Shown here: positions 6,877 to 14,891 of the stretch, one piece after another
How the letters are laid out: each line of letters opens with the position of its first letter
Numbering within the stretch: position 1 is the stretch's first letter
Source of the DNA: Streptomyces venezuelae
Lineage (GTDB): Bacteria > Actinomycetota > Actinomycetes > Streptomycetales > Streptomycetaceae
Reading direction: 5' to 3'
Assembly: GCF_008642295.1 (NCBI RefSeq)
Contig: NZ_CP029190.1
Coordinates: 5,563,501-5,627,500, forward strand
Length of the DNA stretch: 64,000 bases
Position numbers and translations under genes: made by a program
Notes under the pieces: generated by a model
Database searches by the model: none
What the model was told of the DNA's origin: nothing
Seen by the model: only the letters and a program-made list of their open reading frames with translations

Positions 6877-8834
6877 CAGATGCCCCCTTCCACTTCGAGC
6901 AGGCGTTTCTCCACCATCCGGGAGAGCCACCGGCGGGCCCCCGGTCCGTCTCCGGTCAGCCGCCCGTCCCCGGCCCGGGCCACCCCCGGCGGCAGCGCGG
7001 CCATCCGCGGCCACGCCAGGTCCGCCAGGAACCACTGCGTCCGTACGACGTCCAGCGCGACCCCGAACCGCGGCCGGACCGGCGCCCCCGCATCCACCAG
7101 GGCAGCCGCCGGGGCGGCCCCGGCCCCTGCCTCCGGCCGCTGCGCCAGGTCGGGCCGGCTCGACCGTTCCGCGTCGGGCACGGCCTCCACCCCCATCCGC
7201 AGCAGCCGCTGCCGGGCCTCCTCGGTGGCCTCCGGGTCCAGCAGGGCGCCACCGACCCGCCCGGCGGCGAAGGCCAGCCCCTCATTGGTGACCAGGTACT
7301 CGTCGTACTGGTCGTACTGGTCGTGTTCGCCGTGCTCGTCCCCGGCGGTGTCCGGGTGGGCCCGCCGGCTCTCCCACAGATGGCTGCCCGGCTCGGCGAC
7401 CAGCAGCTGCATCGTGTCCAGGCCCATGTCCGAGGGATGCCGCCGGATGACCTCGACGGTGTCCCGGTACCCCTGTTCGGCCCCCGGATGCGGAAAGCCG
7501 TCCATGAACGACAGGTTGGTGGTGATCCCCGCCGCGGTCAGATTGGCCACCGCCCGCTCGGCGTGCCGGGCGTCCTGGCCCTTGCGCAGCGAGTCGAGGA
7601 TGCCCTGCGCATCGGTCTCGTACCCCGCCGACATCTGGACGCACCCCAGGGCGTGGAGCTGCTCGCAGAACGCCGGGTCGGCCAGCTCCGGTTCGAGCCG
7701 GGCCCGGACCCGGAAGGTCAGCGCCGCGCCGCGGTCGCGGACCGCGCGCATCACCCGCATCAGATGCCGGAGTCCGGTGTTCTCGTCGGTGACCGCCACA
7801 TCGGTGATGCCCAGCCGGGCGGCCAGCTCGACCAGATGGCCCGCCGCGACCTCCGGGGAAACCTGCTGGAAGGCCCGGGCGTCGTGGTAGCGGTTGCCGT
7901 ACGAGCAGAAGGTGCACTTGCCCCAGAAGCAGCCGACGGTCAGCCGGTAGGGGAACTGGTGGGCCTGGTTGCTGTAGTCGGCGAAGTCGAACTGGCCGAA
8001 GTCCGGCATGGGCTGCTCGTTCAGGACGAAGCCGTCCGCGAGACCCGGCTCGTGCGGGGCTGCGTCCGGTGCGCCCGGGCCGTCCGGTGCCTCCGGGCCG
8101 TCGAGGATCCGGCCGAGGTAGTCCTCGCCGTGGCCCAGGCACCAGTGGTCCACGTGCCGGGCCGCCGCCACACTGCGGCGCAGCAGCCGCGCCCACATCT
8201 GCACGGTCGGCCCGCCGACCATGATCCGCAGGTCCGGGCGCTGCCGCTTGAGCAGGCTGCACAGGGCGAGGGTGGGCACCAGCTGGCTGAAGAAGGGGAC
8301 GGAGAAGGCCAGGACCCGGGGCCGGTGCCGGTCCAGCAGCTCCGCGAGCCGGGCCGCGCCCCAGCGGGCCGACCAGCCGGTGCTGCCGACCTCGACGAGC
8401 CGGTCCATCCGGGACAGCGGGAAGGGACCGGGCACCATCCAGCCGTCCTCGGTGGCCTGCTGGGTGACGTACCGGACGATGGCGCGGATGGCCACCTCCT
8501 GGTCGAAGCCGGAGGTCCGGTCGCGGGACCGGTCGAGCAGCCGCTGGCCGTGGTCCTCCCGGTAGCGCTCGCTGATCCGGCGGAAGGCCTCCTTGGCGGA
8601 GCCCGGGCCGGCGCCGGGCCCGGGGCCCGGGCCGGCCGGTGCCGCCTTGGCGGCCGACCGCCGGCGGATCACCGCGGTCCGGTACTCCAGGTTGAGATCG
8701 CGGCAGACCGGCCGGTAGCCGCGGGCGGTCCAGGCGGCGGCGAGCTGGGGCAGGGCGAGGTAGGGGAACTGCACGGCCTCGCTCACCGGCGGCATCACCA
8801 GCAGGACGTCACTGCCGTGGTCCGGGCCGCTCAC
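6876..8834 (-). CDS. B12-binding-domain radical SAM enzyme
   Basis: This 652-residue protein starts with a cobalamin-binding-like domain (DVLLVMPPVSEAVQFPYLAL, later IMVGGPTVQMW) and continues with a radical SAM core whose cluster motif is CFWGKCTFC at about residues 285-293. Spacing is CX4CX2C rather than the usual CX3CX2C. GYETDAQGILDSLRKGQD is the usual SAM-binding/substrate segment. A C-terminal extension includes an acidic EHGEHDQYDQYDEY stretch. Such enzymes methylate unactivated carbons or form C-C links in RiPPs. The GTG start overlaps the UPF0489 gene by four bases. Substrate inferred to be the local precursor. Confidence 0.88.
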   Translation of the reverse strand: MSGPDHGSDVLLVMPPVSEAVQFPYLALPQLAAAWTARGYRPVCRDLNLEYRTAVIRRRSAAKAAPAGPGPGPGAGPGSAKEAFRRISERYREDHGQRLLDRSRDRTSGFDQEVAIRAIVRYVTQQATEDGWMVPGPFPLSRMDRLVEVGSTGWSARWGAARLAELLDRHRPRVLAFSVPFFSQLVPTLALCSLLKRQRPDLRIMVGGPTVQMWARLLRRSVAAARHVDHWCLGHGEDYLGRILDGPEAPDGPGAPDAAPHEPGLADGFVLNEQPMPDFGQFDFADYSNQAHQFPYRLTVGCFWGKCTFCSYGNRYHDARAFQQVSPEVAAGHLVELAARLGITDVAVTDENTGLRHLMRVMRAVRDRGAALTFRVRARLEPELADPAFCEQLHALGCVQMSAGYETDAQGILDSLRKGQDARHAERAVANLTAAGITTNLSFMDGFPHPGAEQGYRDTVEVIRRHPSDMGLDTMQLLVAEPGSHLWESRRAHPDTAGDEHGEHDQYDQYDEYLVTNEGLAFAAGRVGGALLDPEATEEARQRLLRMGVEAVPDAERSSRPDLAQRPEAGAGAAPAAALVDAGAPVRPRFGVALDVVRTQWFLADLAWPRMAALPPGVARAGDGRLTGDGPGARRWLSRMVEKRLLEVEGGI

Positions 8835-10114
8835 ACCGGCTCCCCGGACGGTATTCCGGGCGGCATTCCGGACGGTGCCGTATGCGCCGGCCCGGTCAGC
8901 CGGTCCAGCAGCGCCAGCCGGCCGGCCGCCTCGGCAGCGGTGTCCGTGTCGCCGCACTGCCGCGCAAGCACCCGCAGGGTCCGCCACACCCCGGCCCGCA
9001 GCGGCAACTCCTTGGCCAGGCCGTGGAGTTCGGCCAGGGCCGGGCCGTTGCCGTCCAGTCGCGCGGTGGCCCGTACCGCCATGATCCGGGCATGCATCGC
9101 GAGGGTGTCCCGGCCGTCCACGGCGATCGCCTCGCGGAGCCAGTCCCGGGCCGTGCGGTGGCCGCCCCGGGCATAGTGGGCGATCCCGATCTTGTACGCG
9201 AGCCAGCTCGACCGGTATCCGCCGGCCGCAGCCCTCCCGTAGTACTCCTCCGCCGCGCCCGGGTCCTCGGCGGCCAGCGCCAGCCCGCGCAGGGCCACCG
9301 CCACTCCGGCGGCCTCCGGCGGCCCGCCGGACCCGGCCGCCCGGCCGTCCGCCGGACCGTCCGGCAGTGCTCCGCCCCGGTGGACGGTCAGCATCAGGTC
9401 CTCCGGCCACGGAGTCGACGGCAGGAAGGAGGAGGTACGGGCGTTCAGGCCGAGCCGGGCAGCGACGTCCGTACCGACCCGGCGGAACTCCCCGGGCAGG
9501 AAACCGGACCGGGTGGACCAGGTCATCGCCGACAGCTCACCGCCGCAGGCGCCGACCAGCTCGGCCAGCTCCTCCACCGAGTGATCGGCCCGGCCGTGCT
9601 CGTCCATCAGCCAGTCCAGGTCGATGTCCGCCACCACGTCCCCAGTGACGTGGGCCGCCAGATGCCGGGGCAGCAGATCGGGGGGCACCACGGCCAGCCG
9701 TACCCCGCACAGCCGCACGGCCAGGCAGCAGTCCGTGGTGTGCGGGTGGACGGGGGCGCCCCCGGTGGCGATCAGCGAGACGGAGTCGACCGCGGTCCGC
9801 GCCCAGCCCTCGTGGGAGGTCCAGCTGGGCACCCAGACGAGGTCGGTGAGCCCGCCCGCGATGGCCGCGGCCGACCAGAAGTCGTCCAGCCCGAACGCGC
9901 CGGGCACCCCGCGCACCGGGAGCCGCCGCAGCAGACCGGCCGGGTCCGCGCCGTGCGCGGCGGCGTGCCGCAGGGCGGCCTCGCCGCCCGGGGCGAGCGG
10001 TTTGAGGTCGAGGTGGCGGTCGAAGCACACGACGGTGCGGTCCCGGTAGCGGCCCTCCGGCCAGAGGGCGGCCACCTCGCCGTGCTCCTCGAAGAGGTCA
10101 ACGTGTCCCGGCAT
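8831..10114 (-). CDS. UPF0489 family protein with C-terminal TPR-like region
   Basis: This 427-residue protein has an N-terminal UPF0489 domain: VVCFDRHLDL (the DxHxD-like segment), TDLVWVPSW, and DIDLDWLMDEHG. UPF0489 is related to the arginase/deacetylase fold and has acidic and His residues that could bind metal, but no assigned reaction. From about residue 265 the sequence becomes a helical repeat (GLALAAEDPGAAEEYYGRAA, YKIGIAHYARGGHRTARDWL), as in tetratricopeptides. Its position between exporter and radical SAM gene, with 17-base and 4-base overlaps, ties it to the RiPP pathway as an enzyme or as a precursor-binding scaffold. Confidence 0.75.
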   Translation of the reverse strand: MPGHVDLFEEHGEVAALWPEGRYRDRTVVCFDRHLDLKPLAPGGEAALRHAAAHGADPAGLLRRLPVRGVPGAFGLDDFWSAAAIAGGLTDLVWVPSWTSHEGWARTAVDSVSLIATGGAPVHPHTTDCCLAVRLCGVRLAVVPPDLLPRHLAAHVTGDVVADIDLDWLMDEHGRADHSVEELAELVGACGGELSAMTWSTRSGFLPGEFRRVGTDVAARLGLNARTSSFLPSTPWPEDLMLTVHRGGALPDGPADGRAAGSGGPPEAAGVAVALRGLALAAEDPGAAEEYYGRAAAGGYRSSWLAYKIGIAHYARGGHRTARDWLREAIAVDGRDTLAMHARIMAVRATARLDGNGPALAELHGLAKELPLRAGVWRTLRVLARQCGDTDTAAEAAGRLALLDRLTGPAHTAPSGMPPGIPSGEPV

Positions 10115-11525
10115 TCTCGCCCTGTTCCGCGGGATCGGCCCGGCCGGGTCCCCGCTGGTCCGGTACTCCGTCGTCGGCGGCCGGGGCCGGCCCCGAGGTG
10201 AAGCGCCGGGCGTCCGTGCTGAGCATCGTCAGCACGGTGGTCACGATCACCAGCCCGCCGGCCCACAGCATGATCGCCTCGACCTCGAAGAACCGCAGCA
10301 GGGCCGCGCCCAGCAGCTGGCCGAGGGGGAGGGAGGCGAAGGAGAAGAAGAAGTCGGCGGAAAAGGCCCGGCCGTGCAGCCGCTCCGGCACCTCCCGGCG
10401 CAGGCCCGCCATCTTCACCACGTCGAAGGCCTGTTGGCCGACCCCGCCCACCACGAACGCGGCCATCAGCAGCAGCACCGAGCCGGTCAGGACGGGCGCC
10501 AGGGCGGTCAGGCCGAACAGCGCGAGCAGCGCCAGCGCGACCAGGCCGCGCCGGCCGCCGCGGATCCGGCCGCCGAGGAAGGCCCCGGCGACGGTGCCGG
10601 CCGCGAAGGAGCCGAGGACGAGGGCGTAGACGGTGGCGGAGTGCTCCCGTTCGATGATGAGCACCGGCAGGGCGACCATCCAGGGCCCGACGGCGAACAG
10701 CACATGGACCACGGCCAGTACCTGGACGTATCGCAGCCAGCGGATCCGCCAGAGCACCCCCAGCCCGCCGAGGGCGGACCGCAACAGCGGCTCGTCGTCT
10801 TCCTGTTCGCCGTCCCCCGGTCCGCCGTCCCCGGCCTTCAGGTCCGCCTGCCCGTCGGCCTTCTGCTCGGCGGCCTTCTCCCCGGCCCGCCGGGCGGCGC
10901 TGTACCGGCCGCCGGCCCAGCGGGTGGCCGCGGCGGAGAGTCCGAAGGCGAGAGCGGCGGCCAGGGCGCCCACGGAGGGGCTGAACAGGGCGATCAGTGC
11001 GGCGGCAAAGGTCGGGCCCACGATGCCGGAGAGGTTCCGCATGCCTTCGAGCAGCCCGTAGGCGGCGGTGATCCGGCTCTCCTCGGCGGCTTCCGCCTCC
11101 GCTGAGCGGGGGTTGAGGTCCGGATTGCGGGGAAGGATGCGGGGGGCGATGACGAGCAGGGCCGGCTCGCTGACCGCCTCACAGAGCCCGATGACCACGG
11201 CCACGGCCAGGACCAGGGCGTCCAGGTTTCCGTCCCAGAACAGGGCGAGCGCGATCAGTGCGCCCACCCGGGTGGCATCAGCGCTCACCGCGGCGATGAC
11301 CGGATCAATTCGGTCCAGTACGGCACCGCTGAACAACACCACGCCGCCGAGCGCAAGGAATCGGGCGGCGAATGCGGCGCCGATCGTTTCCGCGGGAGTT
11401 CCCGCCTGCGCAGCGGAAACCACCACGATAATCGGAAAAAGCGCGTCGCCGAGCAGGGAGACCGCCTGCCCGAAACAAAGCGCTGCGAACCGCCGGTGGC
11501 CGAGCAGCTCAAGATATATTCTCAC
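10098..11525 (-). CDS. MFS transporter, putative peptide exporter
   Basis: This 475-residue membrane protein has about 12 hydrophobic helices split by a charged, low-complexity loop (GEKAAEQKADGQADLKAGDG) near residues 215-245. The opening RRFAALCFGQAVSLLGDALF matches MFS drug-exporter proteins of the MFS_3 type, and a second half repeat runs LAVVHVLFAVGPWMVALPVL. It is the first gene after the precursor and its hairpin, so export of the finished peptide, and self-protection, is the probable role. The GTG at 11525 (VRIYLELLGHRRF) is used; the 3' end overlaps the next gene by 17 bases. Confidence 0.85.
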   Translation of the reverse strand: MRIYLELLGHRRFAALCFGQAVSLLGDALFPIIVVVSAAQAGTPAETIGAAFAARFLALGGVVLFSGAVLDRIDPVIAAVSADATRVGALIALALFWDGNLDALVLAVAVVIGLCEAVSEPALLVIAPRILPRNPDLNPRSAEAEAAEESRITAAYGLLEGMRNLSGIVGPTFAAALIALFSPSVGALAAALAFGLSAAATRWAGGRYSAARRAGEKAAEQKADGQADLKAGDGGPGDGEQEDDEPLLRSALGGLGVLWRIRWLRYVQVLAVVHVLFAVGPWMVALPVLIIEREHSATVYALVLGSFAAGTVAGAFLGGRIRGGRRGLVALALLALFGLTALAPVLTGSVLLLMAAFVVGGVGQQAFDVVKMAGLRREVPERLHGRAFSADFFFSFASLPLGQLLGAALLRFFEVEAIMLWAGGLVIVTTVLTMLSTDARRFTSGPAPAADDGVPDQRGPGRADPAEQGENAGTR

Positions 11526-11557
11526 CGGGAACGGGAAGCCTTTCGGGTGAGGCGGCG

Positions 11558-11600
11558 CACCGCCGGCCCCGGGTGGCGAACCGCACCGGGGCCGGCGGTG
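11558..11600 (-). terminator. 15-bp hairpin between precursor and exporter genes (attenuator)
   Basis: Perfect arms at 11558-11572 and 11586-11600 enclose a 13-base loop, only six bases after the precursor stop codon. No T-run follows. It probably stops part of the transcripts or stabilises the precursor mRNA, so that substrate is made in excess over the enzymes encoded downstream. Confidence 0.7.
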
Positions 11601-11606
11601 ATCGGG

Positions 11607-11732
11607 TCAGTTCTTGAAGCGGAAGGCGTGGAAGGCCACGCCCTCGTCCAGGTCCTCGGCCTCGAGGACTTCCAGGCTGTCGAGGGACTCGATGTCCTCG
11701 ATGATGGTCTGTTCGTTCACGGACTCGCCCAT
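11607..11732 (-). CDS. RiPP precursor peptide, 41 residues
   Basis: The peptide starts MGESVNEQTIIEDIESLDSL and continues EVLEAEDLDEGVAFHAFRFKN. It has the classic precursor make-up: an acidic helical leader with Leu/Ile at regular spacing, a possible cleavage region around DEG, and a short aromatic/basic C-terminus with no Cys, Ser or Thr. ATG at 11732 has a good ribosome site (GAGGA, five bases upstream). It is the first gene of the operon and lies just before a hairpin. The last five residues, FRFKN, resemble the FxSxx-COOH ending of another HEXXH-linked peptide class with Phe in place of Ser. The C-terminal Asn is a plausible DUF692 target. Confidence 0.8.
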   Translation of the reverse strand: MGESVNEQTIIEDIESLDSLEVLEAEDLDEGVAFHAFRFKN

Positions 11733-12077
11733 AATTCCTCCGATAAGGAAGAGAGAACCGATAAGCGGACGCCTATCGCATGTGAGCGGTAGTGAGTCTA
11801 TTGATGCCGCTTCGCGGTGGTAAAGGGCGCAATTCAACTTGGCCGGAACGAGGCCTGGCGGTTGCCCGGTGGTGCAAAATGAAACTTTTGCCCACCGGGC
11901 TGACCTGGTTCAACATCGGATGAAATACGGCGTCCGCATTCCGGCGACGCCCGGCTGGCCGGATCCGTGTGCGGGGGCGCATGCGGGTGTCCGGAACAAG
12001 CTCCCCGCAACCGCCCCGGCGGCGCCCCCGCAAAACGCCTGGCCCGGCCGCCCGGCCGCCGCCTAGGCTCGTGCCCC
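11733..12077. promoter_or_regulatory. 345-bp intergenic promoter region for the RiPP operon and the divergent gene
   Basis: No convincing gene lies here. The part next to the precursor is unusually AT-rich for this genome. On the minus strand TTTACC and TAGACT, 18 bases apart (about 11793-11823), could be a promoter for the precursor; a direct repeat GTGAG-N5-GTGAG (11782-11796) and a small palindrome CCGC-TTC-GCGG (11807-11817) sit close by and may be regulator sites. The right part is GC-rich leader for the gene at 12078. Confidence 0.35.
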
Positions 12078-12446
12078 ATGAACATCAAGGCCACCAAGGC
12101 CACCAAGGCCACCACGACCCTCTGGCGTCCCACCGGCCCGGCCGAGCTGGACCTGGTCCGCGCCCTCGACTGGCGGGCCTGGCCGCCCCGGCTCCCGGAG
12201 CAGCCGATCTTCTACCCGGTCCTCAACGAGGACTACGCGATCCGTATCGCCCGCGACTGGAACGTCAAGCACAGCGGCGCGGGCTTCGTGACCCGCTTCG
12301 AGGTGGACTCCGCCTTTGTCTCCCGCTACCCGGTGCAGCAGGCCGGCGGGCAGACGATCCTCGAGCTGTGGGTACCCGCGGAGGAGCTGGACGAGTTCAA
12401 CGCGCATATCGTCGGCCGCATCGAGCTGGTCCACGAGTTCCGCTGA
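12078..12446 (+). CDS. conserved small protein often labelled ADP-ribosylation/crystallin J1
   Basis: This 122-residue protein has a conserved block LWRPTGPAELDLV, WPPRLPEQPIFYPVLNEDYA, RDWNVKHSGAGFVTRFEV and ELWVPAEELDEFNAHIVG, which I recognise from actinomycete proteins carrying the label ADP-ribosylation/crystallin J1. That label is historical; no catalytic residues are evident and the real function is unknown. The N-terminus has three copies of a nine-base unit AAGGCCACC (KATKATKAT), an expansion not usual in the family, so the true start could also lie just after it. Confidence 0.75.
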   Translation: MNIKATKATKATTTLWRPTGPAELDLVRALDWRAWPPRLPEQPIFYPVLNEDYAIRIARDWNVKHSGAGFVTRFEVDSAFVSRYPVQQAGGQTILELWVPAEELDEFNAHIVGRIELVHEFR

Positions 12447-12474
12447 CGGCCGCTGCCGTGGCGGTTGCCGCGGC

Positions 12475-13041
12475 TTACTGGCCCACGCGGCCGTCGACCC
12501 GCTCGCGCAGCAGGTCGGCATGGCCGCAGTGGCGTGCGTACTCCGTGATCTGCATGACCACGATGTCGCGGATCTGCACGTCCCCGGCGGGTCTGGCGCC
12601 GAGGTCGGCGAAGCCGGCGATGAACCGGTCGGTCAGCTCCCGCTCGGCCCGCCACTGCCGCCACGCGTCCGCCACCACCTCCGGGTCGGCGGTCGCGCCG
12701 TTCCAGTCGCCGTCGCGGTCCTCGGCGGTGCGGTAGATCCTGGGAGAGTCCTGGCCGGCCAGCCGGCGGAAGTGCCGCTCGTCCTCGGCCATGTGCCGCA
12801 CCAGCCCGAGCAGGGACATCGTGGACGGCGGTACGGCGCGCCGGGCCAGCTGGTCGGCGTCCAGGCCGGCGCACTTCATCTCCAGCGTGAGGCGGAAGTG
12901 CCGCAGGCTGTCGAGCAGGGTGCTGCGTTCGTCGACGGTCTCCGGTCCGCTCTCCCGCGGGTCCTCGTCCGCGTCGACCCACATGTCGGTGTGGACGGTC
13001 GCCTGCGTCCACCGGTTCGCCGTCTGTTCCTCTGTATCCAT
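12475..13041 (-). CDS. DinB/DUF664 family protein
   Basis: This 188-residue four-helix protein has the DUF664/DinB features: TLLDSLRHFRLTLEMKCAGLDADQLARRAVPPS, then MSLLGLVRHMAEDERHFRR with the first metal-ligand His, and a C-terminal TEYARHCGHADLLRERVDG with the other histidines. Most actinomycete members are possible mycothiol-dependent S-transferases or metal-binding hydrolases; the substrate is unknown. The ATG at 13041 (MDTEEQ) is chosen because the frame upstream of it is not conserved in character. It converges with the gene at 12078. Confidence 0.85.
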   Translation of the reverse strand: MDTEEQTANRWTQATVHTDMWVDADEDPRESGPETVDERSTLLDSLRHFRLTLEMKCAGLDADQLARRAVPPSTMSLLGLVRHMAEDERHFRRLAGQDSPRIYRTAEDRDGDWNGATADPEVVADAWRQWRAERELTDRFIAGFADLGARPAGDVQIRDIVVMQITEYARHCGHADLLRERVDGRVGQ

Positions 13042-13090
13042 GCGCGCATGGTCGTGCGCTTCCCCGCCACCCGCCACCGAATAACCGGCC

Positions 13091-13846
13091 TCAGTCCGGG
13101 CGGCGGACGGCGATCCGCAAGGCCACGGAGTACTGCTCCTCGACCTCACCGGAGGGGAACCGGGCGGCCAGCAGCGCCCGTTCCGCCGCGAGGAACTCCT
13201 CGCCCTCGGGGCCCACGGTCAGGAACAGCGAGTGGGTGGAGAGTTTGGCCAGGTGGGTGCCGATCGGGATACGTCGGGACCAGGTGAGGGTGTGGTCGCT
13301 GAAGCCGAGGCCGAGATCTGTGTCGGGCACGGTGTGGTCGGCGATGTACCAGCCCTCGCCGAACCGGGCCGTCAGCCGGGCGTTCTGCTCGGCGATCCAT
13401 GGCACCGACACGTCCGGCTCGTTCCAGAACAGCGCGAGCGCGCCGCCGGGGCGGAGCACCCGGGCGGCCTCCGGGACGGACCGGGCCGGGTCGGTCCAGT
13501 GGAAGGACTGCGCGTACGTCAGGAAGTCCAGCGAACCGTCCCGCAGCGGCAGCCGGTTGCCGTCCCCCCGCACCACCGGTACGCCGGGCAGCCGCCGCCG
13601 GAACTCCACCGCCATGCCCTCACCGGGCTCGACCCCCACCACCCGGGCCCCGCGGTCCCGCAACTGGGCGGTGGCGATGCCGGTGCCGGCGCCGACGTCG
13701 GCGACCCGGGCGTCGCGCAGGGCGCGCCCGGAGACCTGCTCCAGGGTGTCGAACAGGGGGGCCGGGTAAGGGGGCCGGTAGGTGCCGTAGCGGGCGGCGG
13801 CCCGGCTGAAGGACCGGGCGCGGATCTCGCTGGAGGGCCTTGTCAT
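13091..13846 (-). CDS. class I SAM-dependent methyltransferase
   Basis: This 251-residue protein has Rossmann motif I VADVGAGTGIATAQL (about 48-62), motif II VVGVEPGEGM, then DGSLDFLTYAQSFHWTD and ARVLRPGGALALFWNEP (motifs IV/V). SFHW is typical of the ubiE/methyltransferase-11 group acting on small molecules; the substrate is not readable. The start is either ATG 13846 (MTRPSS) or ATG 13855 nine bases further up; both are compatible with nearby purine-rich sequence. It stands alone, 67 bp from the acyl-CoA dehydrogenase gene. Confidence 0.85.
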   Translation of the reverse strand: MTRPSSEIRARSFSRAAARYGTYRPPYPAPLFDTLEQVSGRALRDARVADVGAGTGIATAQLRDRGARVVGVEPGEGMAVEFRRRLPGVPVVRGDGNRLPLRDGSLDFLTYAQSFHWTDPARSVPEAARVLRPGGALALFWNEPDVSVPWIAEQNARLTARFGEGWYIADHTVPDTDLGLGFSDHTLTWSRRIPIGTHLAKLSTHSLFLTVGPEGEEFLAAERALLAARFPSGEVEEQYSVALRIAVRRPD

Positions 13847-13913
13847 ACCCACCATCCTGCCTTCGGCGGTGCAGCCGGAGTAGTGGGCCGAAACCTGAAC
13901 CACCGGACATGCC

Positions 13914-14891
13914 TCAGGGCAGCAGCAGGTCCGCCCGGCAGGCCGACGGGGTGCCCCACGCATCGCGGAGGGGGCGGGACTTGCGGAGCCAGAGGGACAG
14001 GTCCAGTTCCTCCGTGTAGCCCACCGCGCCGTGCAGCTGCAGTGCCGTCGCCGCCGCCCGGTACGCCGCCCCGCCCGCCGCCAGCTTCGCCGCCGCCACA
14101 TCCCGCCGGTCCAGCCGCACCGCCCCCGCCCAGACCAGCGGCCTGGCGAACTCCAGGCCCAGCAGGGTGTCCGCCAGCCGGTGCTTCACCGCCTGGAAGC
14201 CGCCGACCGGCGCCCCGAACTGGGTGCGCTGCTTCACGTAGTCGACCGTACGCGCCAGCAGCGCCTCCCCGACGCCCAGGCACTGCGCGGCGGTCAGCAG
14301 CCTGGCCCAGCACAGCGCGGTCCCGGCCGCGGCCCGCACCCGCGGCCCGGCGGCCAGCACTTCGCCCCCGGCCGGCAGGACCGACAGTCGCCGGGCCGGG
14401 TCCGTCGACGGCAGGGCCGGCCCGGGGCCCGGCGCCAGCCGGAGTTCGTCCCCCTCGACCGCGAACCGGTACCCGGCCCCGGCCGCCTCCGCGTCCAGTG
14501 CGTACGGGCCGCCGCCCGGCAGGACCAGCGTGGCCACCGCCTCGCCCGCCGCCAGCGCCGGCAGGAACCGCCCGGCCAGCGTGTCGTCGCCGAGCTCCGA
14601 GATCAGCACGGCCGCCGCCGCGGTCTCCACCACCGGCCCCGGCATCCCGGCCCGGCCCAGTTCCACGAAGGCCAGGGCCAGTTCCACCGGAAGCGGCCCG
14701 AGGCCCTCGTACTGCTCGGGCACCGGCAGCGCGAACAGCCCGGTGCCGGCCAGCTTCCGCCACACCTCCAGCCCCGGCGCCGGGTCGCCGGCCCCCCAGC
14801 GGCGGACCGCCGCCGGCAGATCGGCGGCACCGAGCAGCCGGTGCAGCGTACGGGCGAACTCCAGCTGTTCCCCGGTCGGCAGGAAGCGCAT
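13914..14891 (-). CDS. acyl-CoA dehydrogenase, small/partner subunit (steroid block)
   Basis: This 325-residue acyl-CoA dehydrogenase-like protein is divergent: the N-terminal helical part is short, the FAD/substrate middle domain is reduced, and the C-terminal domain has TVDYVKQRTQFGAPVGGFQAVKHRLAD and LQLHGAVGYTEELDLSLWLRKS. The usual catalytic Glu region is not obvious, as in the weaker partners of alpha2-beta2 steroid dehydrogenases. It starts at 14891, sharing one base with the stop of the larger dehydrogenase. Together they match the paired FadE enzymes of HIP degradation, such as the FadE31/32/33 group. The exact paralogue cannot be fixed without alignment. Confidence 0.8.
   Translation of the reverse strand: MRFLPTGEQLEFARTLHRLLGAADLPAAVRRWGAGDPAPGLEVWRKLAGTGLFALPVPEQYEGLGPLPVELALAFVELGRAGMPGPVVETAAAAVLISELGDDTLAGRFLPALAAGEAVATLVLPGGGPYALDAEAAGAGYRFAVEGDELRLAPGPGPALPSTDPARRLSVLPAGGEVLAAGPRVRAAAGTALCWARLLTAAQCLGVGEALLARTVDYVKQRTQFGAPVGGFQAVKHRLADTLLGLEFARPLVWAGAVRLDRRDVAAAKLAAGGAAYRAAATALQLHGAVGYTEELDLSLWLRKSRPLRDAWGTPSACRADLLLP

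Noticed and set aside
11773..12033. A second small ORF next to the RiPP precursor (86 codons, minus strand)
   Set aside because: Basic random-looking sequence, no ribosome site and no resemblance to the precursor.
12078..12110. AAGGCCACC triplet repeat as a possible repeat array
   Set aside because: Only three units inside a coding start; a simple codon expansion, not a CRISPR or mobile feature.
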